DNA of 64,000 bases from Symsagittifera roscoffensis. Lineage: Eukaryota; Xenacoelomorpha; Acoela; Convolutidae. Each line of letters opens with the position of its first letter. The first letter of the stretch is position 1. Positions 41,690 through 53,304 of this stretch are shown here, in pieces. The notes below the pieces were generated by a model that was not told the DNA's origin, did no database searches, and worked only from the letters and a program-made list of their open reading frames with translations. A program made the position numbers and the translations under genes. The stretch is from the NCBI RefSeq assembly GCF_963678635.1, contig NC_087068.1:5479079-5543078 (forward strand). Reading direction: 5' to 3'.

Positions 41690-42065
41690 CATTTTGTTAC
41701 CTTTAGCATTGTAACATCAAATTTAGGTTGAAAATCAGGATATAAGTAGCTAGGAGTGAAGGAAAGGGTCGATTTGTCTCTGTTGGATAGAATGATTTTG
41801 TCTACTGTACAAAATTTTTAGAAATATTGTATCCAATAATGATAAAATTTCAGCCTTGTTTTTAGGAGTGACCCCTGGGGATAGTTGGATCCGGCCATTA
41901 ACTTGCTATTTTTTTCAAGGAGTTAAAATAAATTGCACGACTTGTCTGATAGACTTTAGACTGTAACGATTTTGTCGACCCGATTTTTTGAAAACAACAT
42001 TGGATTGGCTATCGTAGAGACGGTGAAAAGCATCTAAGTATCTTGACGTTATGTATATGTTTCTA
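41690..42065 (+). repeat. Degenerate LTR fragment of the giant family, plus-strand orientation
   Basis: Matches the reverse complement of the LTRs of A and B in order: ATATAAGTAGCTAGGAGTG with AAGGAAAGGGTCGAT, then TTGTTTTTAGGAGTGACC, CTGGGGATA, GTAACGATTTTGTCGACCCG, and GTAGAGACGGTGAAAAGCAT. Internal element sequence was not found next to it, so it is probably a solo LTR or a fragment. A separate TGCCATCCGGCAGAATG motif at 42192-42208 may be another LTR tip. Confidence 0.7.
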
Positions 42066-42329
42066 GGCATTTCTCACTCGACTGTTTATTCTCATTCTCT
42101 CAAACCAAATAATCCTAACCCTCCTTTTCATCGATTTTCCACTGCTCTTGCTTTTTTGACTTTTTCTACTGTATTCGGAAAATTCGGCGGTGCCATCCGG
42201 CAGAATGATTCATCTAGCTAATTTAATAAAAGAAACAAAGGATATCGGTAACTTTTTGAACACTATTTGTACCCATCATTTCAAACAAACTGTATTGCAA
42301 AATCAAAGTTCAACCGACCTTACTTATAG

Positions 42330-42480
42330 CATTTTAATTTCAACCTCAATAGGGCTCAAAACCTCAAGCTAGAGGTTGGAAATCAATTGTGCTTACCAAT
42401 GTATTACCTGGGCCTTTTTAATATAGCATAAGTACTTGCTTTTTACTAGCATAAACATCCTTTCATTTTAAAGCTAAGTA
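42330..42480 (-). repeat. SINE-like, tRNA-derived repeat (degenerate)
   Basis: Shares with 45290-45425 the block AACCTCAATAGGGCTC..AACCTCAAGCTAG and a flank ACTAGCATAAACA..CTTTCA. The minus-strand B-box-like sequence is decayed here (GGTTTTGAGCCC). Confidence 0.45.
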
Positions 42481-42783
42481 GCCCTGCGGTCCTCCACCCC
42501 CGAAATAGCGAGAAACGGAACGAGCTTTACAAGCGGTAGGGTATAGTTTCCGCAGGTGGTCCTAGTGCGTCTAAGCTCCACTATTATGTGGTTCACTAAG
42601 AGGACTATACTTTCACTCAAAACTTTTGTAAACGAGCGACGCTGGAGCTTTTGCTTTTCAAGGTTTGGTGCAAATCAGAAGTTCATTTTCAGCTCCTACA
42701 GAAATAGTTCCCCTGTCCGGCTTATAAACTGAGAGTGCTCCTCGCCTAGAGATGGCTTTCGATATACACGGCTGGACTTTTAT

Positions 42784-42885
42784 AAGTTGTTCACTAAGTT
42801 TGATTTTAGGAAGAAAAATGTTGTTTGATACAAAGCGTTAGTTTGAAGTTCACAATTTTTTTTGGCGAACGGAAGAACTTCTTCG
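42784..42885. repeat. Dispersed repeat, copy 1
   Basis: About 100 bp similar to 43738-43838: both contain TTAGGAAGAAA, TTGTTTGATACA, GCGTTAGTTT and CGAACGGAAGAA in order. Family unknown. Confidence 0.65.
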
Positions 42886-43389
42886 ATCACACTTAAGAAA
42901 ATTGATCACACCTAGTCCCATTTGAGACCGAGATCATCCAATGCGTTTTCAGGAGTGTTCGGGAAAGTGGATAGAAGGAATGCGACTGTTAAGGCGTTAA
43001 TTGGAGCAACTTTGGGTTTTGCTAGTAATTGTGAAACAGATTTTGTTAGTTGACAGCGAACAATGGCTATTGATGAATTAGCAGAGAGTTTGCAAGGAGG
43101 TAAGATTTTGAAAGTAATTTTGGCTTTGCCTAGTTTTTGGCTGACTCTTCATGGACTGAATCCTAGTACCTTTCTTTTTTAAACGAAGCTTAGCCTCTGT
43201 CTGGGGTTCAATTTCCTGTCGTCCTACCTTTGTTAGAGCCGCTTTTTTTTGACAATTACTCGAAGTCAAGCATGCAGTTTTTGAGTGCAGTGAAATCCGC
43301 CTTTTTGAACGCGGATTTGCTTGCTGGTCGGGTTTCGCGGATTTGCTTGCTGGTCATTTTCAAGCTTAAATTCAATAGAGCACTTTGTT

Positions 43390-43560
43390 AAAATTGAAAC
43401 TACGTCAGTTCTGGCATTCTACTTGCCAAGGTAATTTTAAATTTGATTCACAAAATTTGGGGCGTTTTTGCTACAATTTGAAACTACGTCAGTTTGAGCA
43501 GTCTACGTACCAAGGTGTTTTTAAATTTGATTTACAAAATTAGCGGCATTTTTCCCTACA
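43390..43560. repeat. Tandem duplication of about 85 bp
   Basis: Copies 43390-43474 and 43475-43560 share TTGAAACTACGTCAGTT, CCAAGGT, TTTAAATTTGATT and CAAAATT in register. Divergent, so not recent. Confidence 0.75.
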
Positions 43561-43737
43561 ATTTTTTCTAAACAATCACTAGATTTTTCTCCCTATGCTT
43601 GCATTTAAGCTGGTCTGTAACTTGCAATTACTGATTCTGTAAAAAATTTGATAAAAAACCAAAAAACAAAATCGTCAATGGTTCGTTCATTGCAAGATAA
43701 ATTATTATCTTTAACTGTTCGTGGTGAAGTTCCATGT

Positions 43738-43838
43738 TGATAAGTTCACTAATTTTAAATTTAGGAAGAAAGATATTGTTTGATACAGAGCGTTAGTTTA
43801 AAATGTTCTATTAACGAACGGAAGAATTCCTCCGAGGG
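43738..43838. repeat. Dispersed repeat, copy 2
   Basis: Partner of 42784-42885, same block order and orientation. Confidence 0.65.
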
Positions 43839-45289
43839 TTCTTTAGCTTTCGTCAACGAAACTTATTTTAGAGATAGACTTTATCAAAAAAAGTTACAAC
43901 ATTTTTTAAAATTCCTCGACTGTCATAATCTTTGAAAAATTTTTTAAGTTAACAGGTTTTCCTATTCATGGTCACGAATTCATGAGTTCAATCAAAAGCA
44001 TTAATAGATAATGGCGAAAGATTATAATTTTTTTTCCTAGGAATGCTGATGGGTGAATTAAAATAAACTTATGCACTACTTCTTTGCATTAGCTTTTGTT
44101 TTCGAGATAAATTGTTTTTTTTTCTACCCTTTACTTGTAAGAATTTATGTTCTAACTACGCTTGTATTAACATTGGATTTCTGTTGAGCTTGTACGAACA
44201 AATTGGCTGTTATACTGTTTTGGTTTTCATCCAAAATTGCAAAATTTTTAATTGCACAAAATTTTTATTATTGTTCGATCGATGCTTCCTGAAAAAATGG
44301 ATGGTCAAAATGTGCTAGATTCTTTTTTGCACTAAACAGTCCGGGGAGTCTTTGAAAACAAATTGGACCGTCTTTTGTTGGTTGTTTGCTTTCGAAATTA
44401 AACTTAAGTCTGGAACTGCTTTAAAAGTGTTACCGAGGATTCTTTGTAGTGTTAGGTGTAAATTTTTTATGGAAGGGTGCAGAAAGCTGGCGACACTCCT
44501 GAACATTATTGACGGTATGGGACAATATGATTGTTCCAATGGTGATCAACTTAGGATAAAGAATTGATGAGTTTTTATAAACGAAGAAAAACCGAAAACG
44601 AATTTTTTTTTTTATGGCTAATACATTTTTATAAACCTTGGAAGATGAGTGTGTACGGTTGCGATAACGTGTAAGTGCGGTTATATACGAGTTAGTAGGA
44701 ATAGTTTTTGTTTAAATAGTACGGCGTTGCGGCGAAATACTAGTACTAACAATTTCGGCGAAATTAGGTTAAATACGTTGGAAATGGAGGAAGTTAGTTT
44801 TGTGATTATTTAATGACTTGAGAAAACCAAGGTAGGGAGTCAATCAAAGAACTTGAACTCGATTTTCTCGTTTCGTTGATTCAGTTATCAAAGCTTGTTT
44901 CACTCTGCAAAAAATGATGGTTTTGTGAACTACAGAAAACGCTGGATTTTCAAGTAGAGCTGGTTTAGCTGCTCACATTGTCACGAGCTTCTCAAATTTT
45001 TGTTTTGGACGTTGTTTTTTCAGGTTCAGATGCTCAAAAAGCGCTTCTGGTTTTCCGCTCGGGAAGGTTAAAACTGTTGGTTTCACTTATGAGCGGGACA
45101 CAATAAATTGTATGAGCTTTAACAAAAAAAATTGTACTTGATTAGCAACTTTCTCACAAAAATTCTTTATGAGTTGACCTTTTTTTTATAAGTTTAATTT
45201 AGCAATTTATTCACATCGTTTCAGACGAAAAGTTCATTGAAAACTGATTTGTGACCGACTTTATTTCGGCATCTTATTATTACTCTTAG

Positions 45290-45425
45290 GAAAAACTCCA
45301 ACCCCAATGGGGCTCGAACCCTCAAGCTAGGGATCCGCTGATCACTGTACTAAAGCGAACTTATAAGTCTAGCATATGTGCTTTCTACTAGCGTAAACAC
45401 ACTTTCAACTTTATGCTTTGTAGAC
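45290..45425 (-). repeat. SINE-like, tRNA-derived repeat
   Basis: The minus strand holds GGGTTCGAGCCCC, a perfect RNA polymerase III B box, preceded by TTAGTACAGTGATCAGC, which resembles a D-arm/A-box. The acceptor stem is not convincing, so it is called a tRNA-derived repeat rather than a tRNA gene. A related copy is at 42330. Confidence 0.5.
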
Positions 45426-47623
45426 TCAACAATGACCCCGGTGCAGAGCGTCAATAACGCACAAACTGAATTTACGACATGGAAGTTAAAAAATCGCTCC
45501 TCCTTCTCCTAAATTGTGAACTGAAATCTGAAAGGGTCCTCAAAAGTTATTGCTGTGGAACTAGTTCCATCTGAGTTAGAATACTGTTCAATTTTTTGCC
45601 AAAAATATTGAAAAACACAAAAAAAGGACACACCAGTTGGCAGACACATACAGAAATAAGATAGAGGAAAAACCAGTGATCAGTTGAGTTGGGAGAAGAT
45701 AGATCAGTCAAAAATCGCAACGAAACTCTAACTCTAAACCTTCGAATCGCTGCTCATCATTAAGGAACATTAGAGTAAGGAGCAGAAACGTTGAGTTCAC
45801 TTTTACGCAAAAAAAAACTTTTACGAGAAAAAGCTCACATTTGTTTAGTCGATAAAATTTAAGATTTGTTAGGAGCCATTCAATTTATTTTCACGATGTT
45901 TTAACGTGTGTAAATTAATAAGTAACAATTTTATTAACCAAACGATTGAATTACTACTTTGGAATTATATCGTTTTTTCTTCGTATCTAACTGCCCTGTT
46001 GTGACTGACCCAATCATTGGTCTAATATCTTTAATGTTTCCAAATTTCCTCATTTCAAAACAGATATCACTTTCCTCTCGACAGTTATAGTACCCGTGGT
46101 TGAAAACTCAAAACCCGTTCATTCATTGTTCTTTGCAAAAAGTGCACTGTGCCCATTTCGCTGCTGTAATCAGTATCACATCCAGATACCCATGATTCAC
46201 TGGGAAATGACCCAGCATCGAATCCATGACCGGCTGCATTTCCATTTTGCCTATCCCGTACTACCCAGTTTCACACCGGTACGTACTGGTAATGCTGCCG
46301 CCTACAAGCTGAAGTTGCACTGTCTTCTCGTTGCCTTCTCAACCTCCAGGTGCTTATTCGAGGTCTACATTAGTTCATCCGTAGTTTTTTATAATTTAAA
46401 ACGAACTTATTAATTTTGATTTTTCGAACCCATTTTTTTAGTTTTTGCGCAGATGTTCCACTTTTCTTGAGTTTTTGAGCTGAGTAATTGTTTCATGGCA
46501 AAATTGGGCTTAAAAAACTCTAATTCGTAGACTGTGGAGACCAAAACCAATAAAGGTGTCCAGATCTAAAATATATTTATTTTTCTGAAAAAAAAGCCGA
46601 GACAACAAAAATTAGTTAGGATTGTGGTGAACGAAAAAATTGTTAAGAACATGAGGACTTCATGTAAAAATTATTTTGTTTACTTTTCGGTAGTCTATCA
46701 AATAACAAGAAAACAAAGGTTTTGTCATCATGGCTATATTATGCTACCATTGCATTTATAAGAAAAGCCGACGTTTTGGCAAAAAAAAATCCATAAGCTG
46801 TTCATTTCGATAATAAACAAAAAAAGAATGATTTCGAAGTTAATGAAAGCTGCCAGTATGTTTTTCCGATCTTAAGCAATGATCAGGGATTACAAAAACT
46901 ATTACATGGGCTCTACAAAAACTATAAAGATACAAAGGTTCTACAAGCAAAAAACTGCACAATTCCAGACATTTAGGCTTCGTCATGCCTACTTTTAGCG
47001 GACGCTGCGTTATAATTCCTCCTGAAATGATCTTTTCGTGAACAGATTCTTCTTAGAAAAGATTTACAAAAGAGTTCGAGAAGAGTTATTGTTGTCTAGA
47101 GAAGGTTATTTGGACTAAAAGCACAAAAAAAGATCATGAAGACCGGATATAAAGATTTCCAGAACAATTTATGATTCACACTTTCTCGACTAAATTTGCG
47201 CTATTCGAGAAAACTTGATCAATAGAAACATTTTTTATTACTCTGTGAAACCTGAGAATCAAACTCCACTCTCAAAACGAGAAGTCGATCATGTTTTCGT
47301 GACTTTTGCCCTTTTTGATGTTCGATAGCAGAGTTTACCTTCATTTTAGCAGAGGAAATCAACAAAACTTAAAAAGAAATCATGAAATAGCGTTCATCGA
47401 CTCTTAAAAACTATTGTTTTTTATGCGACTGTGCAATATAGTTTTGAGTTTTGATGTTTTTTGATCAAAATTGTATAGGATTTTTTTTGTTTTCGCCTGA
47501 AAGTTGCTTCTCCACCGCGGATGTTCATATTTGACGGTTAACCGTGTCATTGTTGTCGGTTTCATTTAACAAATTTATTTCAAAAGTAAGCCTTTACGTA
47601 GAATTTTCGCTGAGTCGTAATCA

Positions 47624-47898
47624 AAACTCAAGTAGATCCTAGGCTTAAGATAAAGGGGCTCTTTTTCCTCCCCCCCCCCCCCCCCCACCTCAAACAAGCA
47701 TCAATTTTGTGGTTAAAGGGGTGGATTTACAAGGTTGATTATGAAAATCAAAAATCAAATTTGCCATTGTCTAATTAGTCTGCATGTCAATTTTCATGAA
47801 ATTTGGACAGTGTGAACAGCAATTTGAATTACAAAAATTTGCAGGTGGGGGGAAAAGGAAAAAGAGCCGATGAAGGTTTGAGTTTTGAAAACCGTTTC
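47624..47898. repeat. Inverted-repeat element, possible MITE, with C17 run
   Basis: The left arm (AAAACTCAAG..., GGCTCTTTTTCCTCCCCC at about 47657-47686) and the right arm (GGGGGGAAAAGGAAAAAGAGCC at 47849-47870, then GGTTTGAGTTTTG) are inverted copies around a unique centre. The left arm contains a run of 17 C (47670-47686). No clear target duplication was found. Confidence 0.5.
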
Positions 47899-47949
47899 GA
47901 AATCGACAGCTATAGCAATATTATGGCCCTTCCATAACTCGAATGGGCT

Positions 47950-48222
47950 TGTCATCCGGCATGGATAGACAAAACTCCATCCAAAAATTATTATGTTTTT
48001 ATATACCATTTATGATTTGATATTATATAACATTAATGTGTACTGGTCGATTGACCCTGATACGAGAACGGCCTCTGACGAGAACTACGGTTCAGAGAAT
48101 AATTTACGCTTACGAAAACAAGTTGTTTTAACTTATCTCTCTCAGCTCAATATTATCTGTTTATCTATTCATACGGATTCAATAACCAACTGTTCATACC
48201 TCGAGGAGTTGACGGTATGACA
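47950..48222 (+). repeat. 5' LTR of element C
   Basis: 273 bp, TGTCATCCGGCATGG to GGTATGACA. The last base is also the A of the gag ATG. Confidence 0.95.
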
Positions 48223-49391
48223 TGGCGAAGCCACCAGGATTTTCGAAAAATCCCTTTAACATAAACTCTTTTTGGGAACGAGCATCAGCGGAACCTCCAC
48301 TGGAGTGGACAAAATGGGCGGCCATATTAGAAATGGTAGTATTCGCTAAAGACGGTATCGAAATTAGAAATCTATTACGAGCCCGCCCAACACTTGTTGA
48401 ACCAACTGAGCCAGTATACGAGGTTGAAATCACTGATAAATGCGCGGGAAAGAGGGGTACTATGTAATTCATTCAGATGGGATGAAGCAGACGCAAAAGT
48501 ACGCAGCTACCTCTTCCTGTGTCTCGGCGCCGGAGGACAACGTCAAACATAACAAAAATGACCGAATATGCAATTACATACGGTGTCTACACAACAATTC
48601 ATGACTGTTTTGGAAGATATATTCGTCATGACACGGATAATAGCGTTTGAAAGATATAACTTCATTTGTCGAAAACTAAAGAAATCGGAAAGTTTAGAAC
48701 AGTTCCACGCTGACCTCCTGGAATTAGCTTCGCGGGCTGATTGCGCGACCGAGAAAGTGAGTGGATAAGGGACATGTTTACCGCTCACATGAACAATGAG
48801 AAAATTGCAGAAGAACTATTAGCCCAAACACGTACGCCGCAGGAGGTTTATGAATACGCGATTCGACGCGAAAAGGGAATTGAACACAGCCGCACAATGA
48901 AAGTAAATCCAAATGGGGGGCAAACAGTTACGACCCCAAAACAAGAACCAATACATTATGTCAAGACACGTGGCAGACAAAATCAACAATATAACCAGAA
49001 TAATCAACGAGGCCGGGGAAATTTTCGCGGTCGTCAATATCCACGTGGATCACAAAACACAAGGGGTCAACAATATCAACAACAACAACAACGAAACACA
49101 AATTCAAAACAATGTTTCAAATTTGGAAATCAATATGGTCCAAACCATCTACAATATTGTCCGGCCAATGACAAACTTTGCTCTAAATGCGCAAAACGTA
49201 GACATTTTGCAAAAGTTTGTCGATCCACAAACGTCAATTATCTCGGCAACATCGATGAGGAACAACAAGAAGAAACAGAAATAGAGAGCACGGGGACGGA
49301 TACCGACCCAGTGGCTTACGCAGAGTTCACCACAAACAATGGTTGGGAAAATTACCAAAAAGACGATTTCTCGGTAATGGCAATTTCGTAA
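48222..49391 (+). pseudogene. gag: Element C Gag, broken
   Basis: Starts MAKPPGFSKNPFNINSF at 48222, with the ATG formed across the LTR/primer-site junction. That frame stops at 48465-48467. A second frame has capsid-like VLEDIFVMTRIIAFERYNF (about 48600-48760), and a third (48741-49391) holds basic, Gln/Asn/Arg-rich sequence and two knuckle-like motifs. The first has CFKFGNQYGPNHLQYC, missing its second Cys. The second, CSKCAKRRHFAKVC, keeps the CCHC spacing. At least two frameshifts separate the parts. Confidence 0.8.
48223..48240 (+). promoter_or_regulatory. Primer-binding site, element C
   Basis: TGGCGAAGCCACCAGGAT begins directly after the LTR. TGG fits a tRNA CCA end. The tRNA was not identified. 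Confidence 0.6.
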
Positions 49392-49433
49392 TCATTTGAG
49401 ATTAAGGACACAAAAGCAATATCAGAAGACAAT

Positions 49434-49805
49434 ATGAATGGACACATTGTCAAATTGAAAACGAATACAACAGAATTATTCGCAATTGCTGACTCAGGTA
49501 GCCCAATGTCCTGTCTAAACGAAAAGACGGCACAACGATTACAACAAAACAACACATCGGCAATATTCAAAATTATTCCCCCGGAGGATACAGCTAGAAA
49601 TTTAGCGTGTTATAATGGCGAATATATCCAACTTAAAGGAAGACTGATACTAACGATTGAGTCTGGGGGGTGGAAAGTTCAAACAGCTCCGTTCATTATA
49701 GTGGACAACCAAAAAGCCAATATATTAGGACGAAATCTACTACCAAGCATTGGCATCAAACTAATTCAGGACAAACCAACTCAAAAGGTACTTAACGTAC
49801 ATTAG
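49434..49805 (+). pseudogene. Element C aspartic protease
   Basis: 124-codon frame with active site FAIADSGSPMSCL and the later ILGRNLLPSIGI motif, in the position expected between Gag and reverse transcriptase. DSG replaces the more common DTG, a known functional variant. Isolated from both neighbours by stops. Confidence 0.85.
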
Positions 49806-49877
49806 AACGACGATTCGAACCATGAGACTAAACAATGGGTCAGAGATATTTTTCAACAACTATGCGTACGTATCGGA

Positions 49878-50659
49878 ATGTCAAAACATCACGTAATGAG
49901 AACGCAATTCAACAAGGACTTTGAGCCAATACAACAAAAGGGCAGACGCATACTCATACATTTACAAGAAAGAATTGAAGCTGAACTAAACAAGTTGATT
50001 GACCAAAAAAATATTATTGAACTCGATAAGTGCTCAGACAAACAATTTATCAGTCCAATAGTTCTCACGGTCAAAAAGGACCAAACGATTAAACTAGCAC
50101 TGGATTCGAAGAAAATTAACAAAATATACACAAAAACCAATATCAGATGCCAAACAAAGATCTCCTGCTGGACAATATCGCACATGTAGTGAAGTCCGAC
50201 AAATCGGACCAAACACTATTCAGAACACTTGATCTGCGATACGCATATTCACAAATCGCGTTGGATAAAACAACACGAGAACAATGCAACTTCAGTCTAA
50301 TTGGGGGAAATGCCACCGGAACATATCAATTCCAAACAGGATTTTACGGTCTTACGGATATGCCAACAGAGTTCCAAAAAGCAGTGGATCTGACACTCAC
50401 AGATTGCAGCAATACATATGCATACCTTGATGATAATCTAATCATAACAAAAGGAACACTCGAGTCTCATCGACAAAAACTCCAGACGGTGCAAACAAAA
50501 CTCAACGAGGAGAATCTTGAAAATTTGTTGGACCATTGTAAATTCGCATGCAAACAAGTTGAGTGGTTGGGCTATACCATCAATAGTGAGGGAACCAAAC
50601 CACTCATAAGGAAAACCGAGGCAAGTGAAAAATTATCGCCTCCCAAAACATTTAAATAA
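49878..50659 (+). pseudogene. pol: Element C reverse transcriptase, broken
   Basis: Two frames overlap near 50150-50190. The first carries the N-terminal part (QERIEAELNKLIDQKNIIE, SPIVLTVKKDQTIKLALD). The second has LDLRYAYSQIALD, FGLTDMPTEFQK-like YGLTDMPTEFQK, and the catalytic AYLDDNLIITKG box. The active-site aspartates are kept. The frame stops at 50657-50659. Confidence 0.88.
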
Positions 50660-51661
50660 CTCAAAAGTTTCATGGGGTCAATTCATCACCTTACAAGATA
50701 TATACCAAATTTAGCACAAACAGCAGCAGTCTTGAGACCGTTACTAAGAAACGTTGAAAAGAGCAGACCTGTTAATTGGTTACCGGAACACAACTCAGCT
50801 TTTAAAAACATTATACAACTCGTGGCAAAAATCACATAAAAAAAACATTTTGATCAACATCTAGAAACTCGCATTGTCTGTGACGCATCTAATACAAGTT
50901 TAGGTGCAGCGTTAGAGCAACATTCAACAGGAGGTTGGGTAGCTATAGCATATGCGTCACGTTTCTTAAATTCCCTCGAGGAGAAATATTCAGTGAATGA
51001 GTTAGAATTACTAGGGGTTGTTTGGGCAATCGAGCATTTTAAAAATTTTTTGTACGGCAAACATTTTACTGTCATCACTAATCATCAAGCATTAATTAGC
51101 GCATTAAACGCCAGCGAACGATCAAAGACAAGTCAAAGCTGTCTCAACCGCTGGATTGATAGATTAATACCATTTCATTTTGCTATCAAACATCTCGCAG
51201 GGAGTAAAATGGGATTAATTGACTATATGTCACGAAATCCGGTTGGATTACCCTTACCTCCCAGCGAGTATGATGAGGAATTTGTAGTTGCGGCAATTAC
51301 CACATTCATAAACAACTTGGAAATGATTGACAATGTCATCCTAAATCAATTGGCCAATCAGAACAAAGCACCATATGACCTGATCAAAAAACGCGCGGAA
51401 AATAAAGGGCTATTAGCTGCTAGAACAAACGCTCAATTAACAACTGAACATTCCAAACATTCCACCAACGGTCAATCGCTACCCAAAACCAGAATTCAGT
51501 CTAACTCAAACTCTTTTCAAGATCAGTCAATATTTCATTCAGTTCAGAATCAGTCAACACTCTCACAGTCAAAAATTCTTCAACTCAACGAGCGATTGAT
51601 CAGCACGATAAAATTCCAAACCATGAGTCGAAAAGATACGGTTTCATCCCGAAAGATTTAA
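50660..51661 (+). pseudogene. pol: Element C RNase H and linker, broken
   Basis: Same phase as the reverse transcriptase segment, with stops at 50657-50659 and about 50837. RNase H is seen as RIVCDASNTSLGAALEQ, LEEKYSVNELELLGVVWA and FTVITNHQALISAL. A chromatin-type linker is not evident. The stretch after about 51240 is Ser/Asn/Gln-rich linker. Confidence 0.85.
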
Positions 51662-51777
51662 AGACAAACAAACCACGCGGTCGTGCAGTTTCGGTCGATT
51701 GGACGAACACTTCAGACCGAGAAGAGAGTCTCTCCGACCCAAGGTGGCACAAACGACCACCAACAAAGGACAAACAA

Positions 51778-53304
51778 ATGAAGAAAAACAAATCATCACC
51801 GCAGCGCCCACCAACCACAAAAGTGATCGACGCAACAAATTTGATCACAGGAACGAAAACTACAAAATTCCCAAAGATTATCTTTGGAGACACCAAAACA
51901 GTAACAAAAAGAGGCAGCTCACAAACAACTGTGCCACTGATAACTCAGGCAACAATAGCTACAAAAACAACGCTGCAAAACGAGATGGAAAACGAGAAAT
52001 CATCCACATCAGCTCAAACAAGTAGTAACACCGAAATTCAACCGATGGGACAAGGAATATATGTCAGCCGCGTGGATCCTAATGTATGTCTACAAGAGGA
52101 AACATCACCCAACGTGGAACCCCCGACAATGACTACTTCACTACAATTCAAGGCTAGTCACACGGAAGTAATGGACACCGTGGTGGCAATTGTGGAGAAA
52201 GCCACTGAAACGGAGGAGGACACGCTTTTATTTCGGCGTAAACTGCAAAAAGTGCTGGGAATCCCATTCATCTCCGCCGCCACCGAGAACGACAGAAACT
52301 TGCGCCCACTGATAAATTTCGTCAAGAAGCGGGACTGGGATGCCATCAAAGCTTCATACGGCCAGTACTGGTTCAATGTACGAAATCGCCTCCATGTTCG
52401 AGAAGACTGCCTTCTCGTCGATGAAAGGATTGTAATCCCTTCGCAACTCCGACAAACAATACTGGAGAGCCTTCATCTCACACACCCGGGATCGGCAGCC
52501 ATGTTGGATCTGAGCCAACATGTCTGGTTTCCGCACATCCATCGCGCAATTGTGCAGATGGCACAAAACTGTAGACAGTGCGCGGAGCAAGGTAAACATT
52601 TAAAACCCATCCGAGGCAAAAATTTGTCATTCCAAATGGAACCGGTATTCTAACCCAATGAGGAAGTATAATTAGATTTTGCGGGGCCCCTACCAGACGA
52701 ACTAAATAGAGATGCTTACTTTCTAGTGGCAATAGATAATTGGTCAAAGTTCCCGACAACAAAAGTTGTTTCAAACACAACAGCAGATATTGCAATCAAA
52801 TTCATGCAACGATACATTTCTAATAACGGGGTACGGCGTAGATTGAGATGTGACCAAGCTCAAACATTCCGAGCAAAAAAATTCCAAATTTTCTGTAGGT
52901 CAAACAATATAAAACTACTTTTTGCGCCTGTAGATGATCATAGAGCTATTGGGGTTGTTGAACGGATGATCCAAACAATTAAACGTAGATTAGCGGTAAT
53001 GAGAATAGATCAAACAAATTCACCATATAAATTAGCTTCGGATGTCGCAGAAATAATCAAAACGCTGAGAATTACACCTCACGGTGTCACAAAAATCGCT
53101 CCTTTTGAAGCACATATGGGTAGAAAACCAAACACACCATCATCAAACATAGCCACAAATAGCTCACCTAATAACTTAAACTGGGAAAACGCAAAACAAG
53201 CATGTTTAGATCGAAAGAACCTTGAAAAGCCGCCGCTACCAGCAGAAGTCATGCATGACCTCGAAAGATGGTCAGAGGACAAGTACAAATTCGCAAGAAA
53301 GTGA
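51778..53304 (+). pseudogene. pol: Element C integrase, broken
   Basis: The zinc-binding N domain reads LHLTHPGSAAMLDLSQ and CRQCAEQ (about 52470-52595). Two TAA codons (near 52651 and 52669) interrupt the frame before the catalytic core. The core has VAIDNWSKF, RCDQAQTF and GVVERMIQTIKRR, so all three D,D,E residues are present. Upstream (51778-52150) is Thr/Lys-rich linker. Both TAA codons sit where a C-to-T change from CAA would explain them. Confidence 0.85.

Larger units (their letters stand above)
42066..47623. other. AT-rich intergenic DNA with small repeats
   Basis: No coding region is supported. It holds two SINE-like pieces (42330-42425, 45290-45425), a dispersed repeat pair and an 85-bp tandem duplication listed separately. 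Long A/T runs are common. Nothing else was recognised. Confidence 0.6.

Noticed and set aside
45290-45370. Functional tRNA gene on the minus strand
   Set aside because: The B box is perfect but no convincing acceptor stem or full cloverleaf can be drawn, and a decayed copy exists at 42330.
46096-46413. Possible small host gene of 105 codons on the plus strand
   Set aside because: Isolated frame in AT-rich DNA without homologous motif, splice context or repeat in the window.
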